NCBI RefSeq assembly: GCF_022568835.1
Contig: NZ_JAKZHV010000001.1
Location: forward strand, 372,001 to 436,000
DNA: 64,000 bases
Direction: 5' to 3'
Source: Arsenicicoccus piscis
GTDB lineage: Bacteria > Actinomycetota > Actinomycetes > Actinomycetales > Dermatophilaceae
Of this stretch, positions 16,667 to 25,573 are shown piece after piece (within the stretch, counting starts at the first letter, position 1; each line of letters starts with the position of its first letter). The notes under the pieces are model-generated. The model saw only the letters and a program-made list of their open reading frames with translations. It did not search any database and was not told the origin of the DNA. The translations under genes were made by a program, and so were the position numbers.

Positions 16667-17779
16667 TCAGCCTGGCTGGATGCTACTCCTGTCGAAGGCG
16701 CCCGCGACGCGGATCAGCCGATCGTTGGCCTCGGGCTCCGCGATCGTCACGCGCACGCCCTCGTCGCCGTGGCGCCGGACCACGAGACCGGCGTCGTAGC
16801 ACGCCTGCTCGAAGGCCGCGCCGGCCGGGCCGAGCGGGAAGAAGACGAAGTTGGCCTGGCTGTCGGGCAGCTCCCAGCCCTGGGCGGTGAGCGCGGCCAC
16901 GACCCGGTCCCGCTCGGCCACCACGGCCGTCACCCGGGCGTCGAGCTCGTCGTAGGCCGCGAGGCTGGCGACGGCTGCCTCCTCGGCGACGACGCTGATG
17001 CCGAACGGCAGCGCCGTGCGCCGCAGCGCGGCGGTGACCTCGGACGACGCGACGGCGTAGCCGATCCGCAGGCCGGCGAGGCCGTAGGCCTTGGAGAAGG
17101 TGCGCAGCACCGCGACGTTCGGGTGGGTGCGGTAGAGCTCGAGCGCGTCCGGGGTGTCGGGATCGCGGACGAACTCGACGTAGGCCTCGTCGATCACGAC
17201 CAGCACCGACGGCGGCACCTTCGCGAGGAACGCCTCGAGCTCGTCGCGGTGGACGCTGGTGCCGGTCGGGTTGTTGGGCGTGCACACGATCACCAGGCGG
17301 GTGCGGTCGGTGATGGCGGCCGCCATGGCGTCGAGGTCGTGGCGGTGGTCGGGGGTGAGCGGCACGCGCACCGCCTTCGCGCCGGCGATGGCCGTCGCGA
17401 TCGGGTAGAGCTCGAACGAGCGCCACGCGAAGACCACCTCGTCGCCCTCGTCGCAGGTGGCGTTGATGAGCTGGCTGAGCACGGCCGAGGAGCCGGTGCC
17501 GGTGGAGATGTGGTCGTGCGGCACCCCGATGAAGTCGGCGAGCGCCTGCACCAGGTCGGTGACCGCCATGTCCGGGTAGCGGTTGACCTCGGTCGCCGCC
17601 TCCGCGATGACGCCGACGACGCTCGGCAGCGGCGGGTAAGGGTTCTCGTTGCTGCTCATCTTGTAGGTCGTCAGCCCCTCGACGACCGGTGCCGGCCGAC
17701 CGGCGACGTAGTCGGGGACCTGGGCGAGCGCCGCACGCAGCCCGACGGGCGAGCCAGAGCCAGAGGTGGTGGCTGTCAT
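16667..17779 (-). CDS. hisC: Histidinol-phosphate aminotransferase-like PLP enzyme
   Basis: 370 residues of fold-type I aminotransferase. [42 protein letters not shown] and [14 protein letters not shown] are family motifs. The PLP lysine is in [21 protein letters not shown] 17779 is preferred over an in-frame GTG 6 bp upstream because a -10-like TAGAGT (17791-17786) ends 6 bp before it, indicating a leaderless message. No other his genes are adjacent, so aromatic amino acids (as for Pat/AroAT relatives) are an alternative substrate class. Confidence 0.88.
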   Translation of the reverse strand: MTATTSGSGSPVGLRAALAQVPDYVAGRPAPVVEGLTTYKMSSNENPYPPLPSVVGVIAEAATEVNRYPDMAVTDLVQALADFIGVPHDHISTGTGSSAVLSQLINATCDEGDEVVFAWRSFELYPIATAIAGAKAVRVPLTPDHRHDLDAMAAAITDRTRLVIVCTPNNPTGTSVHRDELEAFLAKVPPSVLVVIDEAYVEFVRDPDTPDALELYRTHPNVAVLRTFSKAYGLAGLRIGYAVASSEVTAALRRTALPFGISVVAEEAAVASLAAYDELDARVTAVVAERDRVVAALTAQGWELPDSQANFVFFPLGPAGAAFEQACYDAGLVVRRHGDEGVRVTIAEPEANDRLIRVAGAFDRSSIQPG

Positions 17780-17815
17780 GGCCACACTCTAGGACCGACG
17801 TGGGAGGATGAGCAC
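17780..17815. promoter_or_regulatory. Compact divergent hisC / YvlD-like intergenic region
   Basis: Only 36 bp separate the two divergent starts. On the minus strand TAGAGT (17791-17786) serves as a -10 box for leaderless hisC. On the plus strand GGGAGGA at 17802-17808 is the ribosome-binding site of the next gene, whose promoter must therefore lie inside hisC. Confidence 0.5.
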
Positions 17816-18208
17816 ATGAGATCGTTCGCCATCAAGACGGTGGTCAATGCCATCGCCCTCGGAGCCGCAGCCCTCGTCGTCAGTGGCATCCACCTCGGTG
17901 AGGAGGCCAACGCGACGTCGACCCGACTGCTCTCGATGGTGCTCGTGGCCGTGGTGTTCGGCTTGGTCAACGCCGTGCTGAAGCCGATCGTCGTGTTCTT
18001 CTCGCTGCCCGCGATCATCCTCACGCTCGGCCTGTTCACCTGGGTGGTCAACGCGCTGATGCTGCAGGTGACGTCGTGGCTCGCCGGCCCGCTCGGGCTG
18101 GACTTCCACGTCGACCACTTCTTCTGGGACGCGCTGCTCGGCTCGATCGTGATCACGCTGGTGGCCATGATCCTCAACGTGCTGCTGCCCGACTCGATCG
18201 AGCGCTGA
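17816..18208 (+). CDS. Small membrane protein, phage holin 4_2 / YvlD family
   Basis: 130 residues with four hydrophobic segments (TVVNAIALGAAALVVSGIHL, LVAVVFGLVNAVLKPIVVFF, LPAIILTLGLFTWVVNALML, LLGSIVITLVAMILNVLLP). The NAVLKPIV and LFTWVVNALML motifs identify the family, widespread and unrelated to lysis in most bacteria. Its role is unknown; YvlD relatives are often part of cell-envelope stress responses. The last codons and the next 16 bases form a direct repeat of CTCGATCGAGCGCTG. Confidence 0.85.
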   Translation: MRSFAIKTVVNAIALGAAALVVSGIHLGEEANATSTRLLSMVLVAVVFGLVNAVLKPIVVFFSLPAIILTLGLFTWVVNALMLQVTSWLAGPLGLDFHVDHFFWDALLGSIVITLVAMILNVLLPDSIER

Positions 18209-18247
18209 CTCGATCGAGCGCTGGCCCCGACGGGGCGCCGCCCGGCC

Positions 18248-19057
18248 TCAGGGCTCGTGCGGCTCCCCGTCCACCACGTAGACCGTGCCGGTCGCCCCGG
18301 CGTCGCGCCGGTCCATCAGCAGGTGCAGCAGGCGGGCCGCGTAGGGCGCGCACCGGGTGGCGACGGTCGCCCGGTCGGCCCAGTGGACGGCCCGGATCTC
18401 GCGCGTCTGCAGGTCCAGGTGCTCGGGCAGCTGGTCCCGCGAGCCCAGGTCGAAGACGAACAAGGTGGCGTCCGACCACCCCTTGTAGCGCGGCAGCCAC
18501 GCCACGGTCAGCAGCGCGCCGGCCACGACGTCGGCGCCGAGCTCCTCGTGCAGCTCGCGCTCGACAGTCTTCGAGGGTGGCTCGTCCGGGTCGACGATGC
18601 CGCCCGGCAGGTCCCAGTCCCGCTTGTAGGTCGTCTCGCACAGCAGCACCCGGCCCTGCTCGTCCCACACGACGCCCTGGGCGATGTTGCGCTTGAGCGG
18701 CATGATCGAGTCGAGGATCCCGGTGAAGCCGTCGCGCGACCCGGGGGCCGGGTCGGTCACGAGCCGGGCGTAGACCAGGAGGTCGTCGCCGTCGGTCGCG
18801 GCGCCTCGCAGCCGCCCCTCGCGGCGCAGACCCGCCCGCTGGGCCACCCGCTGCGCGGTCAGGTCGCGGCCGGCCACGTGGGTCTCGATGCGGGTCCACC
18901 CGTGCTCGGCAAAGGCCTGCTCGGTCTCGGTGCGCAGGGCCTCCACCAGCACGGCCTCCACCTGCTGAGACGAGTCGTGGCGAGAGTCGTCCCCGCCCAG
19001 GTCGAGGTGGACGCGACCGGTGGTCGAGCCGGCGGCGGTGAAGACGAAGGGGCTCAC
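18248..19057 (-). CDS. NUDIX hydrolase with N-terminal half-GNAT-like domain
   Basis: 269 residues from GTG 19057, which overlaps the esterase stop by 4 bp (GTGA). Residues ~1-105 resemble the C-terminal half of GNAT acetyltransferases (ETHVAGRDLTAQRVAQRAGL, RREGRLRGA) but lack the acetyl-CoA P-loop half. Residues ~115-265 are a NUDIX domain whose box fits GX5EX7REUXEEXGU: GGIVDPDEPPSKTVE followed by RELHEELGA. It should hydrolyse a nucleoside diphosphate-linked compound; the substrate is unknown. Last gene of the mscR-MBL-esterase-NUDIX operon. Confidence 0.8.
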   Translation of the reverse strand: MSPFVFTAAGSTTGRVHLDLGGDDSRHDSSQQVEAVLVEALRTETEQAFAEHGWTRIETHVAGRDLTAQRVAQRAGLRREGRLRGAATDGDDLLVYARLVTDPAPGSRDGFTGILDSIMPLKRNIAQGVVWDEQGRVLLCETTYKRDWDLPGGIVDPDEPPSKTVERELHEELGADVVAGALLTVAWLPRYKGWSDATLFVFDLGSRDQLPEHLDLQTREIRAVHWADRATVATRCAPYAARLLHLLMDRRDAGATGTVYVVDGEPHEP

Positions 19058-20163
19058 GATCGCGTGAGGCGGGGCGCGAGGTGGTCGCGCAGCTCGTCGG
19101 CGCAGCGTTGCAGGATGCCGCGGGCGGTCCGGGACAGGCCGGTGGCGTTGATGGCCGCGTGGATGAAGCCGGAGACGTCGTCGACGCTCACCTCGACGCC
19201 GTCGGCGCGCAGCTTGTCGGCCAGCTCGAGGCCCTCGTCGCGCAGCGGGTCCAGCCCGGCGACCACGACATGGGCGGGCGCCACCCCGCGCAGGCTGGTG
19301 TAGCGCAGCGGGTTCAGCCGCGGGTCGGCGGCCACGTCCGCACCGGCACCACCACCAGCACCGCGGTCGGCGCCGAGGTAACCGAGGTAGTGGTCGGCGT
19401 ACCAGTCGACCAGGCGGGTCGTGAGGCCGAAGCCGTCGCCGTAGACCTGGTGCGACGGGCGCCGACCGACGAGGTCTACGAGCGGGGTGACGAGCAGCTG
19501 GAAGGCGAGCTCGGGGGCATCGTCCTCGACCACCTCGCGGGCGACGACCGCCGCGAGCGTGGCGCCGGACGACTCGCCGCCGACCGCCACCCGACCCCCG
19601 GGGCTGGCGACCTCGGCGACGTGGTCGCGCAGGTAGCGGGTGGCCGCGACCGCGTCCTCGACCGCTGCCGGGAACGGCGCCTCGGGCGCGAGCCGGTAGG
19701 CGACGGACGCGACGGCCTGGCCGCTGTAGCGGGCGAGGTGACGGCACACCGCGTCGCTCGTCTCGAGCGAGCCGAGGCAGTAGCCGCCCGGGTGGAACCA
19801 CACCAGCAGACCCTTGCCGCGGCCGGGCGCCGGGTCGTAGACCCGCACGTCGAGCGGGCCCGCCGCGCCGGGGACCTGGATGTCGCGCACCGCGGCCACG
19901 TGCACCGCGCCGGCGAACAGCCAGGCCTCGGCGTCCAGCTCCTCGCGGGCGGCCTCCAGGTCGAGGTCCTCGATGGCCTGTCCGGGGGCGTTGTCGAGCA
20001 GGCGCAGCATGATCTGCACCTCGGGGAGCACGGTCTGCCCGTCGACCACCCGCTGGCGACCGGCGAGCACGCGCAGCCCGCGGGGCGGCAGCCCGGCGAG
20101 GCCGCGCAGGCTCCCGCGGACGGCACGCAGGGCAAGAGGTTGGTCCGGCACAGCGCTCATCAT
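19054..20163 (-). CDS. Alpha/beta hydrolase fold-3 (HSL-type) esterase
   Basis: 369 residues from ATG 20163 (a second ATG follows at 20160). The oxyanion motif is WFHPGGYCLG, the nucleophile elbow GGESSGATLA (Ser), the acid VVAGLDPLRDEG (Asp) and the base VSGFIHAAI (His), in the order expected of hormone-sensitive-lipase-type esterases. About 50 extra N-terminal residues form a cap. It is probably cytoplasmic and acts on short-chain esters. It sits 65 bp after the MBL gene and overlaps the NUDIX gene, so it belongs to the mscR operon. Confidence 0.88.
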   Translation of the reverse strand: MMSAVPDQPLALRAVRGSLRGLAGLPPRGLRVLAGRQRVVDGQTVLPEVQIMLRLLDNAPGQAIEDLDLEAAREELDAEAWLFAGAVHVAAVRDIQVPGAAGPLDVRVYDPAPGRGKGLLVWFHPGGYCLGSLETSDAVCRHLARYSGQAVASVAYRLAPEAPFPAAVEDAVAATRYLRDHVAEVASPGGRVAVGGESSGATLAAVVAREVVEDDAPELAFQLLVTPLVDLVGRRPSHQVYGDGFGLTTRLVDWYADHYLGYLGADRGAGGGAGADVAADPRLNPLRYTSLRGVAPAHVVVAGLDPLRDEGLELADKLRADGVEVSVDDVSGFIHAAINATGLSRTARGILQRCADELRDHLAPRLTRS

Positions 20164-20228
20164 GCCGTGCCGGACCGTCTCCACGTGGGAGCCGTCCAGC
20201 GACGCGCCCCGGACGCGCCGGCCTGCGG

Positions 20229-20849
20229 TCACGCAGGCCAGGTGGGCGAGCCCGCGCGCTCGGAGGCGATGGTCGTGTCGGAGCCGTGACCGGTGTGCAC
20301 GACCGTGTCCGGCGGCAGGGTGAACAGCCGCTGGCGGATCGAGGACACGATCGTCGGGTAGTCCGAGAAGCTGCGACCGGTCGCGCCGGGCCCCCCGTCG
20401 AACAGGGTGTCGCCGGAGAAGAGGGCGCCGAGCTCCTTGGAGTACCAGCAGGTGCCGCCGTGGGTGTGCCCCGGCGTGGTGATGGCCTGCAGGGTGACCC
20501 CGCCGACCCGCACGGTCATGCCGTCGCTCACGCCCACGTCGGGCAGCACGTCCGGGTGGGTCTGCTGCCACAGCTCGAGGTCGGCGAGATTCAGCCAGAT
20601 CGGGGCGCCGGTGAGCTCCTTGAGCTTGACCGCCTCCCGCACGTGGTCGTCGTGCGCGTGGGTGCAGATGATGGCGAGCAGGCTCCGGTCACCGACGGCG
20701 TCGGCGATGGCCTGCGCGTCGTGCGGGGCGTCGAAGACCACGCACTCCTCGTCGTCGCCGACGAACCACACGTTGTTGTCGACCTCCCAGCTGCCGCCGT
20801 CGAGGTTGAACGTGCCGGACGTGACGATCTTGTCGATGCGGGCGCTCAC
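20229..20849 (-). CDS. Metallo-beta-lactamase-fold hydrolase linked to mycothiol formaldehyde oxidation
   Basis: 206 residues. The zinc motif is [12 protein letters not shown] (HxHxDH), later ligands are in [11 protein letters not shown] and [10 protein letters not shown], and the last His is in [13 protein letters not shown] 20849 overlaps the mscR stop by 4 bp. In mycobacteria the gene following mscR (Rv2259) is also an MBL-fold protein (Rv2260). A role in hydrolysing S-formylmycothiol to formate and mycothiol is a reasonable inference from this conserved pairing but is not proved by the sequence. Confidence 0.88.
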   Translation of the reverse strand: MSARIDKIVTSGTFNLDGGSWEVDNNVWFVGDDEECVVFDAPHDAQAIADAVGDRSLLAIICTHAHDDHVREAVKLKELTGAPIWLNLADLELWQQTHPDVLPDVGVSDGMTVRVGGVTLQAITTPGHTHGGTCWYSKELGALFSGDTLFDGGPGATGRSFSDYPTIVSSIRQRLFTLPPDTVVHTGHGSDTTIASERAGSPTWPA

Positions 20850-21931
20850 AGCGTGACCACCGAGCGCAGCACGTCGCCGGTCTTCATCTTCGCGAACGCG
20901 TCCTCGATCTGGTCGAGCTTGATCGTCTCGGAGACGAAGGCGTCCAGGTCGAGCCGGCCCTGCTGGTAGAGGTCTACGAGCATCGGGAAGTCGCGGCTCG
21001 GCAGGCAGTCGCCGTACCAGCTGGACTTGAGCGCGCCACCGCGACCGAAGACGTCGAGCAGCGGCAGCTCGAGGGTCATCTCGGGGGTGGGCACGCCGAC
21101 CAGCACGACGGTGCCGGCGAGGTCGCGGGCGTAGAACGCCTGCTTGTAGGTCGCGGGGATGCCGACCGCGTCGATGACGACGTCCGCACCGTGCCCGTCG
21201 GTCAGGCCCTGGATCGCCTCGACCACGTCGGCGCTGGTGGCGTCGATGGTGTCGGTGGCGCCCATCGAGGTGGCCAGCTCGAGCTTGCGGGGGTCCTTGT
21301 CGACGGCGATGATCTTGGCCGCGCCGGCGAGCCGCGAGCCGACGACGGCGGCCATGCCGACCCCGCCGAGACCGATGACGGCGACACTGTCGCCGCGGCC
21401 GACGTTGCCGGTGTTGATGGCGGCGCCGAGGCCGGCCATCACGCCGCAGCCGAGCAGGCCGGCGGCCTCCGGGCGGACGCTCGGGTCGACCTTGGTGCAC
21501 TGGCCAGCCGCGACCAGCGTCTTCTCGATGAACGCGCCGATGCCGAGCGCGGGCGACAGCTCGGTGCCGTCGGTCAGCGTCATCTTCTGCTTGGCGTTGT
21601 GGGTGTTGAAGCAGTACCACGGCTTGCCGCGCAGGCAGGCTCGGCACTGACCGCAGACGGCGCGCCAGTTGAGGATGACGAAGTCGCCGACGGCGACATC
21701 GGTGACGCCCTCGCCGACGGCCGAGACGACGCCGGCCGCCTCGTGCCCCAGCAGGAACGGGAAGTCGTCGCTGATGCCGCCCTGCTGGTAGTGGTAGTCG
21801 GTGTGGCAGACGCCGCAGCTCTGGACGTCGACGACGGCCTCACCGGGGCCCGGGTCGGGCACGATGACGTCGACGATCTCGACCGGGGCGCCCTTGGCGC
21901 GAGCGATGACACCCTTGACGGTGGTGGGCAC
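20846..21931 (-). CDS. mscR: S-(hydroxymethyl)mycothiol dehydrogenase
   Basis: 361 residues, zinc alcohol dehydrogenase family. The catalytic zinc site is [12 protein letters not shown] with GHEAAGVV; the structural zinc cysteines are in [15 protein letters not shown]; the NAD fold is [11 protein letters not shown] followed by [10 protein letters not shown]. Overall sequence matches the mycothiol-dependent formaldehyde dehydrogenase/nitrosomycothiol reductase class (MscR). It oxidises the spontaneous adduct of formaldehyde and mycothiol. Start is GTG 21931 behind AAAGGGG. First gene of a four-gene operon running to 18248. Confidence 0.92.
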   Translation of the reverse strand: MPTTVKGVIARAKGAPVEIVDVIVPDPGPGEAVVDVQSCGVCHTDYHYQQGGISDDFPFLLGHEAAGVVSAVGEGVTDVAVGDFVILNWRAVCGQCRACLRGKPWYCFNTHNAKQKMTLTDGTELSPALGIGAFIEKTLVAAGQCTKVDPSVRPEAAGLLGCGVMAGLGAAINTGNVGRGDSVAVIGLGGVGMAAVVGSRLAGAAKIIAVDKDPRKLELATSMGATDTIDATSADVVEAIQGLTDGHGADVVIDAVGIPATYKQAFYARDLAGTVVLVGVPTPEMTLELPLLDVFGRGGALKSSWYGDCLPSRDFPMLVDLYQQGRLDLDAFVSETIKLDQIEDAFAKMKTGDVLRSVVTL

Positions 21932-22102
21932 AGGGGGCCCCTTTCTCGACCGGGTCGTGGTCGGGGTCTATGGTCGGTGCGTGTCGATTCTGCCGCACGT
22001 GCGCGCTCCGGCAAGGGGCGTCCAGGTCGCGAACTGCGCAACACCGTTGAAGCATGCGCTTCCTCAGGGGAGCCTCAGTGGTGGGTCGGAGGATGGTGAC
22101 TC

Positions 22103-23992
22103 ATGTCCCAGAAGCCGTTAGGGCCTCTCACGCTCGGTGCCCTCGGCGTGGTGTTCGGCGACATCGGCACCAGCCCGCTCTACTCGCTGCAGACGGTCTT
22201 CTCGATCGAGCACAACACCGTAGAACCCACCCACCAGGACGTGTACGGCGTCATCTCGCTGGTGTTCTGGTCGATCACGGTGGTCGTGAGCATCAAGTAC
22301 GTCGCGTTCATCCTGCGCGCCGACAACGACGGCGAGGGCGGCATCCTCGCGCTGGCCGCTCTGCTGCGCAGCAAGCTGGGCTCGGACCGGCACACCACGG
22401 CCGTCGTGCTGCTGCTCGGCATCGTCGGCGCCGCCCTGTTCTACGGCGACAGCGTGATCACGCCCGCGATCTCGGTGATGTCGGCGGTCGAGGGGCTCGA
22501 GGTGGCCAACCCGGGCTTCGCCAGCTGGGTGCTGCCGTGCTCGGTGGGGATCCTCGCCGTCCTGTTCGTCGTGCAACGGTTCGGGACCGAGGTCGTCGGC
22601 CGCGCGTTCGGGCCGGTGATGGTCTGCTGGTTCGTGCTGCTGGCCGTGCTCGGGGTGCCGCACATCGCGCAGCACCCCGAGATCCTGCGGTCCGTCTCCC
22701 CCACCTACGCGATCCTGTTCGGGATCGACCGGCCCTGGGTGGCCTTCGTGGCGATGGGGGCGGTCGTGCTGACGATCACCGGTGCCGAGGCGCTCTACGC
22801 GGACATGGGGCACTTCGGTGCCCGGCCCATCCGGCTCGCCTGGTTCGGACTGGTCTTCCCGTCGCTGCTGCTGAACTACCTCGGGCAGGGCGCGATGATG
22901 CTGCACGACCCGAGCACCGTCGCCAACCCGTTCTTCTCGCTCGCGCCGAGCTGGGCGACCGTGCCGCTCGTCGTGCTGGCCACGCTCGCCACCGTCATCG
23001 CGTCGCAGGCGGTGATCTCGGGGGCGTTCTCGGTGTCCCGCCAGGCGGTCCGGCTGGGGCTGCTGCCGCGCCTGACGGTGAACCACACGAGCCGTGAGGA
23101 GGGCGGCCAGATCTACGTCCCGGCGATCAACTGGCTGCTGTTCGGCGGCGTGCTGCTGCTGGTCGGGGTCTTCCAGGCGTCGGCGCGGCTGGCCACGGCC
23201 TACGGGCTCGCGGTGACCGGCACCCTGCTGCTCACGACCGGGCTGTTCCTGCTGCTCGCCCACCACGTGTGGGGCTGGGCGACCTGGAAGCTCGCGCTCT
23301 TCGCCGTGGTGATCGGCGGGGCCGAGCTGACCTTCTTCGCCGCCAACCTCACCAAGCTGGTGACCGGCGGCTGGCTGCCCCTGCTGATCGCCGCCGGGGT
23401 CGTCGTCGTGATGACCACCTGGCGGACCGGCGCCAAGCTGGTGACCGAGCGCCGGGTCGAGCTCGAGGGGCCGCTCACCGGCTTCATCGAGGAGGTCAAC
23501 GAGCACAAGGTCCGACGCGTCCCCGGCCTCGCGGTCTACCCGCACCCCACCTTGGAGACCACCCCCCTCGCGCTGCGCGCCAACACCGACTTCAACCAGG
23601 TGCTGCACGAGCACGTCGTCATCCTGCGGATCGTCAACGAGGACGTGCCGCACATCCGGCACGTCGACCGGATCAGCGTGGACGACCTCGGGCACGAGGA
23701 CGACGGCATCTTCGCGGTGAGCGTGCGGCTCGGCTTCAACGACGACCAGGACATCCCGAAGGCGCTGCGGCTCGCCGCCCCGCAGCTGGTCGAGTCCGAG
23801 ATGAAGGTCGACGTGGCGCAGGCGCGCTACTTCCTCTCCGCCATCACCGTGCACCGCGGGGTTCGGCCCGAGCTGCCGCGCTGGCGGCAGGCGCTGTTCG
23901 TCGCGATGGCGCACAACGCCGCCAACCGGGTCCGCGTCTTCCACCTGCCGCCCGACCGCACGGTCGCCATGGGCGCGCACGTCGACCTGTAG
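22103..23992 (+). CDS. kup: Kup-type potassium uptake protein
   Basis: 629 residues. The first helix has the Kup hallmark GALGVVFGDIGTSPLYSLQT; other signatures are DNDGEGGILALAALL, LFYGDSVITPAISVMSAVEG and TGAEALYADMGHFG. About 12 membrane helices end near residue 450, followed by a cytoplasmic C-terminal domain. It imports K+ with protons. GGAGGA precedes the ATG. The 171-bp upstream region includes a small hairpin (GAAGC-ATGC-GCTTC, ~22050) but I could not recognise a c-di-AMP riboswitch. Confidence 0.95.
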   Translation: MSQKPLGPLTLGALGVVFGDIGTSPLYSLQTVFSIEHNTVEPTHQDVYGVISLVFWSITVVVSIKYVAFILRADNDGEGGILALAALLRSKLGSDRHTTAVVLLLGIVGAALFYGDSVITPAISVMSAVEGLEVANPGFASWVLPCSVGILAVLFVVQRFGTEVVGRAFGPVMVCWFVLLAVLGVPHIAQHPEILRSVSPTYAILFGIDRPWVAFVAMGAVVLTITGAEALYADMGHFGARPIRLAWFGLVFPSLLLNYLGQGAMMLHDPSTVANPFFSLAPSWATVPLVVLATLATVIASQAVISGAFSVSRQAVRLGLLPRLTVNHTSREEGGQIYVPAINWLLFGGVLLLVGVFQASARLATAYGLAVTGTLLLTTGLFLLLAHHVWGWATWKLALFAVVIGGAELTFFAANLTKLVTGGWLPLLIAAGVVVVMTTWRTGAKLVTERRVELEGPLTGFIEEVNEHKVRRVPGLAVYPHPTLETTPLALRANTDFNQVLHEHVVILRIVNEDVPHIRHVDRISVDDLGHEDDGIFAVSVRLGFNDDQDIPKALRLAAPQLVESEMKVDVAQARYFLSAITVHRGVRPELPRWRQALFVAMAHNAANRVRVFHLPPDRTVAMGAHVDL

Positions 23993-24006
23993 CCGTCGAC
24001 CCCGCG

Positions 24007-24813
24007 ATGACGCAGGCCTTCCTCGCCGCCCTCGGCGCCACCGCGCTCTACGGCATCGCCTCGGTGCTGCAGGGGTTCGCCGCGCGCCGGGCGAGCGGGC
24101 CGGCCGTGGTGCGCCACCCCGCCTACCTGCTCGGCATCCTCGCCGACCTGCTCGCCTGGGCGCTGTCGCTCGTGGCGATGGTGTGGCTGCCGCTCTTCGT
24201 CGTGCAGTCGATGCTCGCAGGGTCGCTCGCGGTCGCCGTCGTGATCGGGTGGCCGGTCCTGCACCTCGCGCTGCGCCGCCAGGACTGGCTCGGGGTGGCG
24301 CTGGCCACGGCCGGCCTCGCGCTGGTGGCCCTCTGCGCCGGGCCCGAGTCCACGGTCCGGCCGGCCGCGTGGTTCGTCCCCGCCCTGGCCGTGGCGCTCG
24401 CGGTGCTCGTGGTCGCCGGGCTCGTCGGCTACAGCCGGCTGCCGGCGGTGGTGCTGGCGGGCATCGCGGGCGGGGGCTTCGCGGTCGCGGCGCTCGCCGG
24501 CCGCGCGCTGATGGGCGGCGGTCTGTCGGTGTCGCTCGAGCTGCTGGTGTCGCCCCTCGCCTGGATGGTGTGCGTGGGCGGCGGGCTCGGCACGCTGCTC
24601 TATGCGCGGGCGCTGGAGCGCGGCTCGTTCGGCGGGACCACCGCCGTCCTGTGGGTGGTCGAGTCGATCGTGCCCGGCGTGGTGGGGCTCGTCGCGCTCG
24701 GCGACACGGTGCGGGCCGGTTGGGGTGCGCCTGCGGCGGCCGGGGTAGCCCTCAGCGTCGCCGGTTGCGTCGTCCTCGCCCTCTCGCCGACCCAGGAGGC
24801 GGTGGCGGCCTGA
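24007..24813 (+). CDS. DMT/EamA-like small-molecule transporter family membrane protein
   Basis: 268 residues with nine to ten hydrophobic segments, e.g. FLAALGATALYGIASVLQGF and LLAWALSLVAMVWLPLFVVQ. The pattern of short helices and the final SVAGCVVLALSPT resembles the DMT superfamily (NIPA/EamA-like). It begins 14 bp after the kup stop with no clear ribosome-binding site, so it is probably cotranscribed and translationally coupled. Substrate unknown; the kup neighbour hints at ion (e.g. Mg) transport but this is weak. Confidence 0.75.
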   Translation: MTQAFLAALGATALYGIASVLQGFAARRASGPAVVRHPAYLLGILADLLAWALSLVAMVWLPLFVVQSMLAGSLAVAVVIGWPVLHLALRRQDWLGVALATAGLALVALCAGPESTVRPAAWFVPALAVALAVLVVAGLVGYSRLPAVVLAGIAGGGFAVAALAGRALMGGGLSVSLELLVSPLAWMVCVGGGLGTLLYARALERGSFGGTTAVLWVVESIVPGVVGLVALGDTVRAGWGAPAAAGVALSVAGCVVLALSPTQEAVAA

Positions 24814-24828
24814 GACGTCAGGGTCGGT

Positions 24829-25480
24829 CTACTTGCCGGTGATGACGGAGATCGCGAGGGCGACGACCGCGGCGTTGTAGAAGAAGCTGAGCACGCTGTG
24901 CAGCAGCACCCGGAAGCGCATCCGGCGCGAGGTGATCTCGACGTCGCTCGTCGCGAACGACGACCCGAGCGTGAAGGCCAGATAGACGAAGTCGACCGGG
25001 CGAGGGGTGCTGGTGGCCGGGAAGCGCAGGCCGCCCTCGCGGGCGTGGGCGCGCTCGTAGAGGCTCGCGAAACCGGTCTGCAGGATCGCCCAGGAGAAGA
25101 CCATGGCCGCGGTGCCGAGGATGTTGAAACGCGAGCTTGGTGTGCGAGTCCACCTCCGCGTCGGCCTTGACCAGCGTCGACACCAGCGCGGCGGTGACGC
25201 CGACGAGGCTCGTGATGGCGGGGGGCAGCCAGACGTAGCGCCCCAGCAGGGAGACGTCGATCGTTGTGATCGTGCCGCTCGCCTGCGCGCGGTCGTCGAC
25301 GCGGGCGCCCCACCACAGGGCCGCCCCACCGGCGACGAGGAAGAACATCGCCAGCGCGTTCCACGCACCGAGGACGATCCGCTCGTCGATGGGGATCACG
25401 TTGAAGACGAACTCCAGGCCGACGAGAGCCAAGAGGATCTCGAGGCCGCGGAAGGCGACAAGGCTACGCTGAGTCACCAC
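24829..25480 (-). pseudogene. DUF1345 membrane protein, disrupted by one inserted base
   Basis: A GTG start at 25480 (or 25477) opens a reading frame giving SLVAFRGLEILLALVGLEFV, several helices and the segment LVKADAEVDSHTKLA. At 25126-25128 the minus-strand GCGTTTCAAC breaks the frame; with one T removed it continues as AFNILGTAAMVFSWAI, then FVYLAFTLGSSFATSDVEIT, and ends at 24829 with the family-typical SFFYNAAVVALAISVITGK. The combined product (~216 residues) matches DUF1345. It could be a true pseudogene or a homopolymer sequencing error. Divergent from galE. Confidence 0.8.
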
Positions 25481-25560
25481 GCCAGTATGGCCGGGCGACC
25501 GCTCGGTCACCGCACGTTCGCGGCTCACCCGAGACGCGCCCGTCGCACGGCCCCAGCCCG

Positions 25561-25573
25561 TAGGCTCGACCCC
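25561..25573 (+). promoter_or_regulatory. Leaderless -10 element of galE
   Basis: TAGGCT (25561-25566) is followed by 7 bp and then the ATG at 25574. No ribosome-binding site is present, so the message is probably leaderless. No convincing -35 box is visible. Confidence 0.55.

Noticed and set aside
18194-18224. Direct repeat CTCGATCGAGCGCTG as an attachment site
   Set aside because: Only two adjacent copies at a gene end and no integrase or tRNA nearby; more likely a small local duplication.
21990-22102. Possible c-di-AMP (ydaO-type) riboswitch upstream of kup
   Set aside because: Only a short hairpin and a GGGGAGCC stretch are present; the conserved riboswitch core could not be aligned.
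22118-23980. 620-codon open frame opposite kup
   Set aside because: Same kind of high-G+C antisense shadow; no family resemblance.
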